From NCBI GenBank assembly GCA_049487715.1, contig CP150581.1:124001-188000 (forward strand): a stretch of 64,000 bases of DNA, given 5' to 3'. This document shows positions 30,501 through 35,462 of the stretch, one piece after another (positions within the stretch are counted from its first letter, which is position 1; every line of letters begins with the position of its first letter). Origin of the DNA: Pycnococcus provasolii (Eukaryota > Chlorophyta > Pseudoscourfieldiophyceae > Pseudoscourfieldiales). Both the position numbers and the translations under genes were made by a program. The notes under the pieces were generated by a model. That model had not been told where the DNA came from. It made no database searches and worked only from the letters and a program-made list of their open reading frames with translations.

Positions 30501-32613
30501 CGACTCCGTGTCGAAGCACGTGAACTTTGGAAGCCTGCGCGCGAACAACGACAGCCTCAAGGTTGTGAAGATCACGAACCGCTCGCGCGTTCCCGCGACG
30601 CTCAGCCTCGACTTGGCCATGCCCACGCTTGCGCAGTACGGCATCAGCGTGGTGCCGCATGGAAACATCTACCTGCGCGGCCGCGAGACGACAACGATCA
30701 ACCTGACGTACAGGCCGTCGGGTCGCATGCGGCCATTCGACGAGGAGATTCCGGTCACCGTGCAGGGTGTGGAAATGACTTTGTTCAGCGTGCGAGGCGC
30801 TTGCATCGGAACGGAACTGAAGCTCAACGCCGAGTCGTTGAATTTCGGTCACGTGGTTTTGGGAAGCCAGCTCACAAAGCGCCTTTCCATCGAGAACACG
30901 GGCGACGTGGATGCGAAGTTTTCGTGGGATCTCGCGGCGCTTGGACCGCACTTCTCGCTCACGCCTGCGGAGGGTTTTCTCGGCGCGGGCCAGGAGGTGA
31001 AGATCGACGTGGTGTTCCACCCCGACGCATCGATTTCCGGATCCGACGCGCGTGCCGAGCGCGTGACGTGCCATGTCGAGGGTGGCGGGGAAATGCGCGT
31101 TACGCTCAGCGGCTCGTGCACCACCGTGGAGCCTCTCGAAGAGGTGGTTTCGTTCTCGACGCCCGTGCGGGGCACGGACACGAAATCCATCACGCTGCAG
31201 AACGACACGCAGACTGCCTGGCAGCTGAAGCCGGTGATCACGAACGATTTCTGGAAGGGTTCCGAGCTCTTGCAGGTTGCCGCGGGCGGTTCCGCGACGT
31301 ACGAGCTCACATTCCAACCCACGGCGATGACGCGCGAGGGTGGCATGCACGAAGGGTCGGTGTTTTTCCCGCTGCCGGATGGCAGCGGACGCTTGTACCG
31401 CCTCCAGGGCACGGCGGGCGAACCTCCAAGCAGCGGCTCAGTATCGAAAGAGCTCGTGGCCAAGGAGGATCACACGGAGATTTTGAGCGTGGCGAACTGG
31501 CTGCCGCGTGCGCAGCGCTTCTTGGCGAAGATCGAGATGCTGAGCGAGGTGGACGAGGCATTCTCGCTCACGGGACCGCCCGCGCTCGACGTGCCCGCGC
31601 ACTCCGAGCGTGTGTATCGCCTGCACGCGCTCATGCACCGCGAGGGCACGATGTCTGCTCGCGTGACATTCCTGAACGAGAAGACGGGCGAATATATGTG
31701 GTACGAGGTTTCATTCACCGCGGGACCTCCGTCGTCTCGTGGAACGGTGCAGCTGGAAGGTGCCGTTCGCCAGCGCATCACACGAATGGTTCGCGTCGCG
31801 AATCCTCTCAGCAAGGATGTCACGCTCAAGACGAGCTGCGACAATGCTCGTGTACGCGTCGCAGACGCTGCCGGCTCTGTTGTTGTCAAGGCGGGCGAGT
31901 CTTCGGACGTCGAGCTTGTGTACCGCCCGCTCGTCGTCGGTAAGGAGGATGCTAAGCTGACATTGAGCTGCGACGAGCTTGGCGTGTTCGAGTGGGATCT
32001 CGTGCTGAGTGGCACGATGGCTGGTATGGAGAGGGCATTGACGTTCAACGTTCCGTTGGGACAGCGGGCGGTGTCTTACTTCAGGTTTAACCACTTCTTG
32101 GACGAGAAGGCGACGTACTCGTGCCAGTTTGAGACGGGCAACGACTTTGAGAGCGAAGCGGAGGTGACCGCGGTGGTGGCTCAGCTAGAGGATGCGACGA
32201 TGGCGCAACGCTACGAGCAGGCTGTCGAGCAAGAGGTGGAGATTGCGTTCGAGCCAACGCGTCTCGGCGAGAACTTCCGCGACGTGCTGACTGTCAGCCA
32301 CCCCACCGCGGGCACGTTCGTTTGCCCCGTGAGCGGACGTTGCGTTCCACCGAAACCTCAAGGGCCGGTGGAAATCAAGGGCGGTGCTGGCACGTTCAAG
32401 TTCAAGAACGTCTTCCCCGCGGAGGCGGTGTTCACGTTCGTGTGTGACAACCCGTGCTTCGTGGTGGATCGCACGCAAACGTTGGCTGCAAAACGGACGA
32501 TCGATGTCGCGGTCAAGTACACCGCTCAGGAAGGCAAGGCGAGCGACGCGAAGCTGATTGTGAGCTGTGAGGCGCAAACGACGGCGACGTGGGTGTTCTA
32601 CTTGAAGGCTTAA
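18583..32613 (+). CDS. HYDIN: HYDIN, central-pair ASH-domain giant protein
   Basis: A 4676-residue single-exon gene, close to the ~5000 residues usual for HYDIN. HYDIN is a C2 projection component of the ciliary central pair and is needed for beating. The N-terminus contains the HYDIN-specific stretch ending IVELLNMNDFTHW, then LFQPFPPVVDF. Ig-like ASH/MSP domains run throughout, each marked by a strand such as LDFGIVSYGF, LDFGDCFLRHP, LDFGSVQVGH, VDFGSVIVRD or LNFGHVVLGS. Around residues 1930-2200 lies the adenylate-kinase-like insert typical of HYDIN. Its P-loop is degenerate here: GGPFSRASA has no GKS/T. Ala/Glu-rich linkers flank the insert. The frame is open from a GTG at 18535; the first ATG is 18583. 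TGTAA is at 32698-32702. Sequence similarity and length make the identification secure. Confidence 0.95.
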   Translation: MQDTGAASTTSGIPLTLHKKKTSPRSPLMGHMAADATVPYKKYSEGDDPNTKVLKTPSMLLQTIAQPPNYLDGWRPKPEIVELLNMNDFTHWTTSRVAVDEPLFQPFPPVVDFNGFEAFHTYKQTLMLRNNDDVPRRVKVLPPDSPYFKVTEVQEAKQGSKCAAGMESAYVVEFTPQSASTVFCDLVVCTEREKFVVPIRAHGAVGALNVPDAVAFDTTPCKVETTQTFLLRNVGAAEAVFNLTSTSETFKLSPTQGRLAPDGTVQLTVSFVPPTAGVHEAQLIVDYGTGETTYTRLTGTGKELDVKMEMEMPWGRVPCEGVEMLPTFIKTKSQRTFYLVNNSSEVVHFSWRNLATEIEEFERRAMDDADAAELEREALRFVEDADALDEERASQDGDESEYTGSEGEGGLDVHDAVAHAHTLRLHRQKIASDRQLFADELYAIYPLEGSIWPNTELELTVRFGPLNSGEVPSTAFCDVSGRGERLPLSLKGKGVGPKAILSYDVLNVGDTYINSVHQYEVELMNRGDIPAEYSMEPHSDTLFGSKFKFEPDSGVLAVGQVQPILVTFASNFLGTVDETFKWSIAGSGETLELQFLGEVVGPTFEVDTQNLDFGIVSYGFSYQKEITIANTSEIPMKFLLRVPVEYMDSVDDPEVPDEFLITPAAGAILPGGTQKVSIELTSRTVIHYDTELVMDIPGVREEAHSIPLTADCCIPKVSIVTDTLDFGDCFLRHPYTRTFRLVNESKLPAKYRVLPQDEQSEGLGVYTAAVLEGTIAAKSEAEIEFSLATMRLGKIHLLAKVQIVGSSDDPMEVTIAATSIGAVLTYAVESSSGEMVPTTSPAIDYGKLEVLKKHQRQVTVTNASLIPAEFKTYITGTQRKEASVYEVDVREAKLMPADSMTLTVSCYLDDTINFTDVLNILVMEGDDSAIPLSSVGIGSTVTCEHWPPHETSIVDFGPQFTNRGFEREYILHNYGRRTQTLTWSNTTKRPGTSKSRTGDKKDKKEVENEHNFSIYPTKVTMAPKTSCAFVISGFVTDPGLVHEILNCKSAIGKNTKTVFDVNVHSDVARPLLEFSSNRIAFYYQYTPETFPPEIQHQPLTVRNVSKLPLTFTMKPGNPFIVDRTEWSLLPDETGTTTVTFDPNCRGDRLTMKFPAKIGITYSDNPQKDSVELMGEVHYPNLSFDHQIINFGSVLNDTTKRMYCMVKNVSIVDAVYDWGFVDDSNGDGRRKLKSNQAFDILPIRGTLKPGETETFEYSYFALPQVKLSALAVCEVEGGPTYETELNAESSVIKFSVDPQVVALHDMPYNRTVERDVVIHNSGKVPFEFRVNLDVLERKSVVVDCSNFGGRVGAGSKETLKLKISGVIPDKLDDAFLIEVAHFEPTKVRIKCQATHPSVVLSLPRIFDDAYRLALEQASVILAEIGPRKPPNTAGTSRSRMPMSRGRTSDTRMDTAMSRAPRSELNLAKGPHAYTQHELEEEADRVHLCNFLLGKEREAIDVKKETQIKVAEAIAAGIDPITVTGKPKSKKDDPRRRRKLPEEHTVLSRYIVDFGYVCRGTQKQRRFRMQNTSKDPLTIIADKHILAQYGMTLDPETVGKLPENEIVDATLTFNSSTVELGPTQIECPVELRGGPSAMLTIKAVVEMPELVLSEERLDFGSVQVGHKQVITVRMHNKKNVAADWSVKKPMENNRDWDYFQAIPERGTLQPGQKFDVQICFTPSVEKEAYRQRIPIKILNNPKPVQVVAQGTMHQLGISFDPPVLNLGAILPGEPGRTNEETGEPELPLKPNEARFFMVNTSEKPIEVFCLDTDKRYLEEEEMLRHYDAFDDAKEILFDPRQPGEEIWAEVAIANKQRLRRLKAEEEAAAAAAAAAAENAEADGADEAEPTEGEKAEEGGDETTAENAEAREVGEEVGELEQAVEMEMLHDDSLNALVLGGPFSRASALATTIGERYNVRTATPDEVILAIMRQEVVPPEVETIDITPAASGEEGDGENAEAAGEGEAESPETAAPLFERVKEATGWKGDDDVNTEGEETTPGTLGAELLTEIFQCWLGQKACLAQNVGETNPPGWKMAAGGTILNGLACTYADTATVLDAYAAALSLTKSEIEPEKAETDEEAEEAANEEEETEKKYVRSGPKRLFVISAQISAEEAARREDILLKEKAAAEAAAAAEAAAAAGEEPPEQEETENAEGEAEEGAETEEPPPPTLTEESQAAFDKHANIVESVLTWIGEHAAPIASARLIQVEDVEGSTEEEMYANVRGGPKELGSKYGFPLVLAEEPPIPPMVPKAIIYRPKQRDSRMPVTHFTILTPPQTHMAADGMEGDDSAADGVADGGEEKAPEPEGGEVEEIELSTQTRWVIPVGGRVHILVRFSSPEVGTNSEQLGFEIGGSDGVRENFTLEGRCAYPQINDDFRNAFYRRTRTKLGAALVSKQYVIPRNRFEFGPLLCGKTKLEKKPVEEGEEEVDPNPAETSRFRITNNGLFELKVNFAMKGLPDDVELPEGDVHPAGVFSVEPEELTLAIDETKDLTVYAFPSQEGPVSDAVVCTVEHNPTTVEFPVNCYGAKPRVEIDGLSTEEGQEGSVVFQRILVGHTDTRTITIRNTCLLPAKWRITGIDEGLTTLSISETEGEIAALGEHEVTFTFTAEEKTELAHKLTIEIVDVDELQDVAQTIEVPVTAEAYLIEVDVSFGDEKDGEKPSGIDFGVVKAVNDEARELVVTNTGKYTIDYKFHQKTHVAKELFTISPIEGSIEPGVSETITVHFNKEHTLKRTVSLAANTDTVLELWEPLTQKKEDRIPIRIDLRAVFATYTVRPQRGIVFGPHVYNTTSAPRSFTIANTGEFDFEYDLSDYGAKEKKEGEEEKVPDKNADPNALVVGQFTVKPFKGTIAPGESETFEVIFAAENDRSYAEILGINVADRDPADSPGGMPYEIMGDSCVPGVNCTDVNSIFEEHRIVQALDPFNPMERVYAMREKAFSFGPTIAVTNKADSGEGDDQGGLVANLKISNTQKVNCTVNFSVSPKMDDPPAEFPITVTPASWEIPPQETRYVTLRFLPTTIQCYVGLFEAVVDNGADPRTKSFTCEVHGEGTLPTITIEQPTEFTEDGALALSFPRLLQGKKVTRSIHLKNNGIVPATFRMNMRPNKDFSLGENGVPITLEPKRAHIVPVEFSPAALGDYTADVKMLVQYNRYETQRLVLNATCYTELVTFEDLPDGYDDELHFSDGPVGKRREVGFVLRNNASTPVRFEFPAEGGADTMGDVTFVPRVGHIKAGATKAITAVFAPIEDAVTHDGVEVAIQLAQIKYTAVEIADAVADWDDRPRRVTYAGTEDGGDAETPGEDAGGDESEAVTATAEAEPEPEYEVVEGEGEEKDASRTISIKVFAIADNARYECPETPINFRPTMMYQTRLHSLPLKNTSGSKMSYSIRIEPDDGPYVITPSTGELASGETAVLSLRFAPTEVESCDRTLHIDIPDLDGSFQPLSIQLSGRATRPWCHFELQESDYIATGRRNPALPGPEGVVGTLAPETRVIEFDSLGTKVRNVVRFLALNPTSIAFDFLWTPMNESAEGSSAFTCNNRQGRIEGGRKYEMSFSFFPTGNEPDGAAESFWTFTILGQNITVPFLLVGTVNEPSLVFDRAAIQFDRVLLGARGRETIYICNNEATPFSFNFDKATYEASDARIAMMGRKPQIAFEPSSGTVAPNTRFPIVTTFAPNQEAPINFNVVCNVRKKPLPLTLNVKGEGYSIHETIQIVGSDGNAMELAPGSNDVDFGSVIVRDRSVKKMSIINRGNVAFTYAFDCGPNPRISVSPMTGTVGTGERMNCELSYNPYTPENLENYRVTCQIENGHKYTLNLSGAGHKPKLAFSWTSYAFGACFIQQKGMSANETTLTITNEDSIDVNFDCSFLNTPYLELNSGPTVLGPGESTNINVRFMPQDATSYRETISFEIQGLYTIPVTVTGEGTPLAVELADSVSKHVNFGSLRANNDSLKVVKITNRSRVPATLSLDLAMPTLAQYGISVVPHGNIYLRGRETTTINLTYRPSGRMRPFDEEIPVTVQGVEMTLFSVRGACIGTELKLNAESLNFGHVVLGSQLTKRLSIENTGDVDAKFSWDLAALGPHFSLTPAEGFLGAGQEVKIDVVFHPDASISGSDARAERVTCHVEGGGEMRVTLSGSCTTVEPLEEVVSFSTPVRGTDTKSITLQNDTQTAWQLKPVITNDFWKGSELLQVAAGGSATYELTFQPTAMTREGGMHEGSVFFPLPDGSGRLYRLQGTAGEPPSSGSVSKELVAKEDHTEILSVANWLPRAQRFLAKIEMLSEVDEAFSLTGPPALDVPAHSERVYRLHALMHREGTMSARVTFLNEKTGEYMWYEVSFTAGPPSSRGTVQLEGAVRQRITRMVRVANPLSKDVTLKTSCDNARVRVADAAGSVVVKAGESSDVELVYRPLVVGKEDAKLTLSCDELGVFEWDLVLSGTMAGMERALTFNVPLGQRAVSYFRFNHFLDEKATYSCQFETGNDFESEAEVTAVVAQLEDATMAQRYEQAVEQEVEIAFEPTRLGENFRDVLTVSHPTAGTFVCPVSGRCVPPKPQGPVEIKGGAGTFKFKNVFPAEAVFTFVCDNPCFVVDRTQTLAAKRTIDVAVKYTAQEGKASDAKLIVSCEAQTTATWVFYLKA

Positions 32614-32861
32614 AAACACGATTTTTTATTCATTGCACGGCAATCGTGCTGTTGGAGTCGTGCGAATTTTCTTTGAATAATTCGCGCTGTAATATTACGC
32701 TTATCTTCTTTTGATAATAACCTCGTGCACCAGTTTGCTTGCGCGCGGGATATGCGCCACCTCCCTATCGTAAAAAGACAACGTCGGCATATGTGGCGCT
32801 GGACAAAGTCAACTTCTCTTACGTTACTGAGTGAGCGAACTTAGCACAAGTATAGCTCATG

Positions 32862-33383
32862 TTAGTCGAGCTTGACATCTTTCGTCGAGTCGTCCGTATG
32901 CCCCGCTGGAAGCGGGAAGCCGTCAACCGCCTCGCTGAATCGCACCTGTTACGATACGAATGCAAGTGTATTGTATTCGAACGTGGAACGCGCGTATTGT
33001 GTGTGAAGAGAGATGGGCTGACTGTTAGAAATGTTGACGTGTGAAGGCATCACACGATACCGTATCCCATCACACGACACGGGTATCCGCAAACATGTAT
33101 CTATTCAAACCACATACATGCACAAAGTGAGAAAGAAATCCACATGCACAAGTGAGAAACAAACAACACAGAACATCAATAAAATCAATAAAACATCAAT
33201 AACATCAATAAAATCAAATCCAAAAAAAAAAATACAGTAAACATAACGTACGACAACTTTCGACGCGTCAACTTCTGCGGGTGACGCGACGAGCGCGTTA
33301 ATGACCGCACGCGCGACAGCCCGTCGCACTTGCGGGTCAGCGCGGACAGACTTGGGCAACCACGCTATGTTCACGAACGGCAT
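32862..33383 (-). CDS. Tautomerase-like protein, two exons
   Basis: Exon 1 (33383-33252) encodes 44 residues beginning MPFVNIAWLPKS. That is the Met-Pro start of 4-oxalocrotonate-tautomerase/MIF-fold proteins, whose Pro-1 is the catalytic base. A helix follows (VRRAVARAVINALVAS), then SKVV. The unspliced frame then enters AT-rich sequence. A GT-AG intron fits: donor GTACGT at 33251-33246, CTAAC branch-like sites, and acceptor ..AACAG ending at 32946 (306 bp). Exon 2 (32945-32862) continues in frame as VRFSEAVDGFPLPAGH and ends after 27 residues. The total of 71 residues matches the 60-80 usual for the family. The join is my prediction; the enzyme substrate is unknown. It converges on HYDIN, with stops about 250 bp apart. 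Confidence 0.55.
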
Positions 33384-33703
33384 TTCACTAAAAAGTACTT
33401 ATTTATTTTCCACAAAGAAAAATATCTTATCCACAAAAAGCAAAGGCCCAAACTTCTTCGAGGAAATTATTAAACCTTTCGGGGGTAAGAAACTTAAGGG
33501 CATTGCCTTTTTGAGTTTTGAGTGCGCATATGCATACCAAATAGGGATTATGAGTTCGGGGGTATGAGTTAGGGTTAGGGTTAGGGTTAGGGTTAGGGTT
33601 AGGGGCTTAGGGTTAGGCTCTTCTTTGCACCCCGGGTCTGTTTGTGCATCTTCTTCTAATCATTCATTCCCTTTTCTGTCATACCACACCACACTGGTAC
33701 ACC
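33384..33703. promoter_or_regulatory. Divergent tautomerase/TAF11 promoter region
   Basis: A 320-bp region between two divergent starts. It contains AT-rich DNA, TTTCGGGGG and TTCGGGGG elements (33478, 33555) and the TTAGGG array at 33569-33617, ending 86 bp before the TAF11 ATG. It should hold both promoters. No TATA box was identified with confidence. Confidence 0.5.
33569..33617 (+). repeat. Interstitial TTAGGG array
   Basis: Six perfect TTAGGG units (33569-33604), a GC interruption, then one perfect and one partial unit. It is internal to unique sequence and adjoins a gene promoter, so it is not a chromosome end. It may be a telomere-healing scar or a telobox-type regulatory element. Confidence 0.95.
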
Positions 33704-34282
33704 ATGGCGGACGACGACGACTGGTGGGACGAGCTCGATGCGCAGATGGAACCCAGCAAACCCGCGCCCGTGGTCGCGGTCGACGCGGCGGCGGCGGCGT
33801 CCGCGCTGCTGCTTGGGGAACAAACGGAGAATAAAAACGCTGCCGGGGAGGCTGTGGGGGACGTGGGGGGGGGACTTGCTACAGCACGGAGCGGCTTGCC
33901 AGGTGATGCAGGTTCGTTGGAGGGTGTCGAACCAGGCGGTGCAGAAGCTGTTGACGGCGTCATGGCGACCTTAGCGACGCTCGAAGGGGAAGACCTCGCG
34001 CGATACGAGACGTTTCGAAGGTCGCAACTTTCCAAGTCGCAGATGAAAAGACTCATCAGCGCGGTCACGGCCGGGGCGCCTGTCACGGAAGACGTCATGG
34101 TCGTCGTCGGAGGCGTCGCGAAGGTGCTTGTGGGCGAGCTCGTCACGGAGGCGCGCGGTATCGCCGGCGGTGACGCGCCGCTCACTCCGCAGCAAATCCG
34201 CGATGTTTACCAGCGTCTGCTCCGCCGCGGCGCCGTCGTCACGAGCCCGACGCACACAAGGCCGAGGCCGCTCATGCGGTGA
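33704..34282 (+). CDS. TAF11: TFIID subunit TAF11
   Basis: A 192-residue subunit of the general transcription factor TFIID, acting in the nucleus at RNA polymerase II promoters, where TAF11 pairs with TAF13 through a histone fold. Residues ~105-192 match the TAF11 histone-fold domain: YETFRRSQLSKSQMKRLI, then VVVGGVAKVLVGELVTEA, then PLTPQQIRDVYQRLLRRG. The N-terminus is acidic and disordered (MADDDDWWDEL), as in other TAF11 proteins. The start is the ATG at 33704 in an ACCATGG context; the longer frame begins at a GTG. TGTAA is at 34332-34336. The TTAGGG array lies 86 bp upstream. Confidence 0.92.
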   Translation: MADDDDWWDELDAQMEPSKPAPVVAVDAAAAASALLLGEQTENKNAAGEAVGDVGGGLATARSGLPGDAGSLEGVEPGGAEAVDGVMATLATLEGEDLARYETFRRSQLSKSQMKRLISAVTAGAPVTEDVMVVVGGVAKVLVGELVTEARGIAGGDAPLTPQQIRDVYQRLLRRGAVVTSPTHTRPRPLMR

Positions 34283-35462
34283 CTCGTCATGACGCCAAAA
34301 GACTCGTCCATGATGCGAAATGACAGAAGAGTGTAACATGAGGTTTAAACAACATTACAGTACGTATGACAAGATGATAATAACCATCATCATCACGCCC
34401 ATGGTTCCATGATGCACAGAGCCAGAGCCAGAGAAGGGGAAGGAGAAAGGAGACACAGCGAGTCTAAATTTATAGTGACATTTGAGAAAACTCCTTCAGC
34501 CTATAATGTGGATGTAAGGCGAAAGAAATAAAAAACTACCTAAGAGTATCGTGGTTTGGAACCTCAGCACTCAGCAGGTGGTTTGGACTTTGGACCCTTG
34601 GAAGACTTTGGAAGAGAAGGATACACTGCTTGGAATGAACATCTTGACCACCTCTGGGAACTAACATCTTGACCACGTCTGTGAACTAACATCTTGGCCA
34701 CCTCTGGGAACTAACATCCTGACCACCTCCGTGAACGAACATCTTGACCACCTCTGGGAACCAACATCTTGACCACCTCTGGGAACTAACATCTTGACCA
34801 CCTCTGGGAACCAACATCTTGACCACCTCTGGGAACTAACATTCTGACCACCTCTGGGAACCAACATCTTGACCACCTCTGGGAACTAACATCTTGACCA
34901 CCTCTGGGAACCAACATCTTGACCACCTCTGGGAACTAACATCTTGACCACCTCTGGGAACCAACATCTTGACCACCTCTGGGAACTAACATCTTGACCA
35001 CCTCTGGGAACCAACATCTTGACCACCTCTGGGAACTAACATCTTGACCACCTCTGGGAACCAACATCTTGACCACCTCTGGGAACTAACATCTTGACCA
35101 CCTCTGGGAACCAACATCTTGACCACCTCAATGGCTCAATGGTGGGTTTAACAATTAACACGAGAGATTAGGTCGAGACCTTATTATAGGTCGAGAGAGA
35201 AATCATCTCCATGTACATAGATGGTCGAACCAATAAATATAACCTGGTAAGAACTATGTAATGACCACTCGGCAAGTGCAAGGTCAGTTGAACGACCTGC
35301 GCATCTCCCTCCATCGCGCAGATTTGGTCTTCGGCGTCGTCTGCACGCGCCTTACAGGAGACCTCGACGAACGCTTAAGCCGGTTCCCGAGCTTTCCTTT
35401 TCGCGACATCCCCATCTTGCCCAGACATTCAACATTCACACATCTCAGTTATAGGGATCTCG
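34283..35462. other. Intergenic, dominated by a minisatellite
   Basis: Contains the TAF11 3' end, a 20-copy 25-bp minisatellite (34636-35129) and about 330 bp of unique sequence before the transporter ATG at 35463. Frames across the array are periodic artefacts. No RNA gene recognised. Confidence 0.6.
34636..35129. repeat. 25-bp minisatellite, 20 copies
   Basis: Units of AACATCTTGACCACCTCTGG plus GAACT or GAACC. AACATC starts at 34638 and recurs every 25 bp up to 35113 with no indel across 20 units. From about 34763 the units alternate CTA and CCA variants, giving a 50-bp higher-order period. The first five units are more divergent (GACCACGTCTG, TTGGCC, ATCCTGACC), so homogenisation has acted on the right-hand three quarters. 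Confidence 0.97.

Noticed and set aside
29590-31943. Long frames on both strands inside HYDIN (up to ~600 codons)
   Set aside because: GC-rich shadow frames. The HYDIN frame has the conserved ASH domains and the shadows are compositionally Arg/His-rich without motifs.
32614-33240. tRNA or other structured RNA gene
   Set aside because: I looked for cloverleaf and A/B-box patterns in the larger gaps and found none I could support by eye. A tRNAscan or Infernal run would be decisive.
33569-33617. Chromosome end
   Set aside because: Single-copy genes continue on both sides, so the TTAGGG array is interstitial.
34661-34876. Minus-strand frame repeating MLVPRGGQ-type units
   Set aside because: It only reflects the 25-bp minisatellite. 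The unit length is not a multiple of three, and the frame has no start context or conserved domain.
34636-35129. CRISPR-like array
   Set aside because: The units are contiguous with no unique spacers, and the window is eukaryotic. This is a minisatellite.
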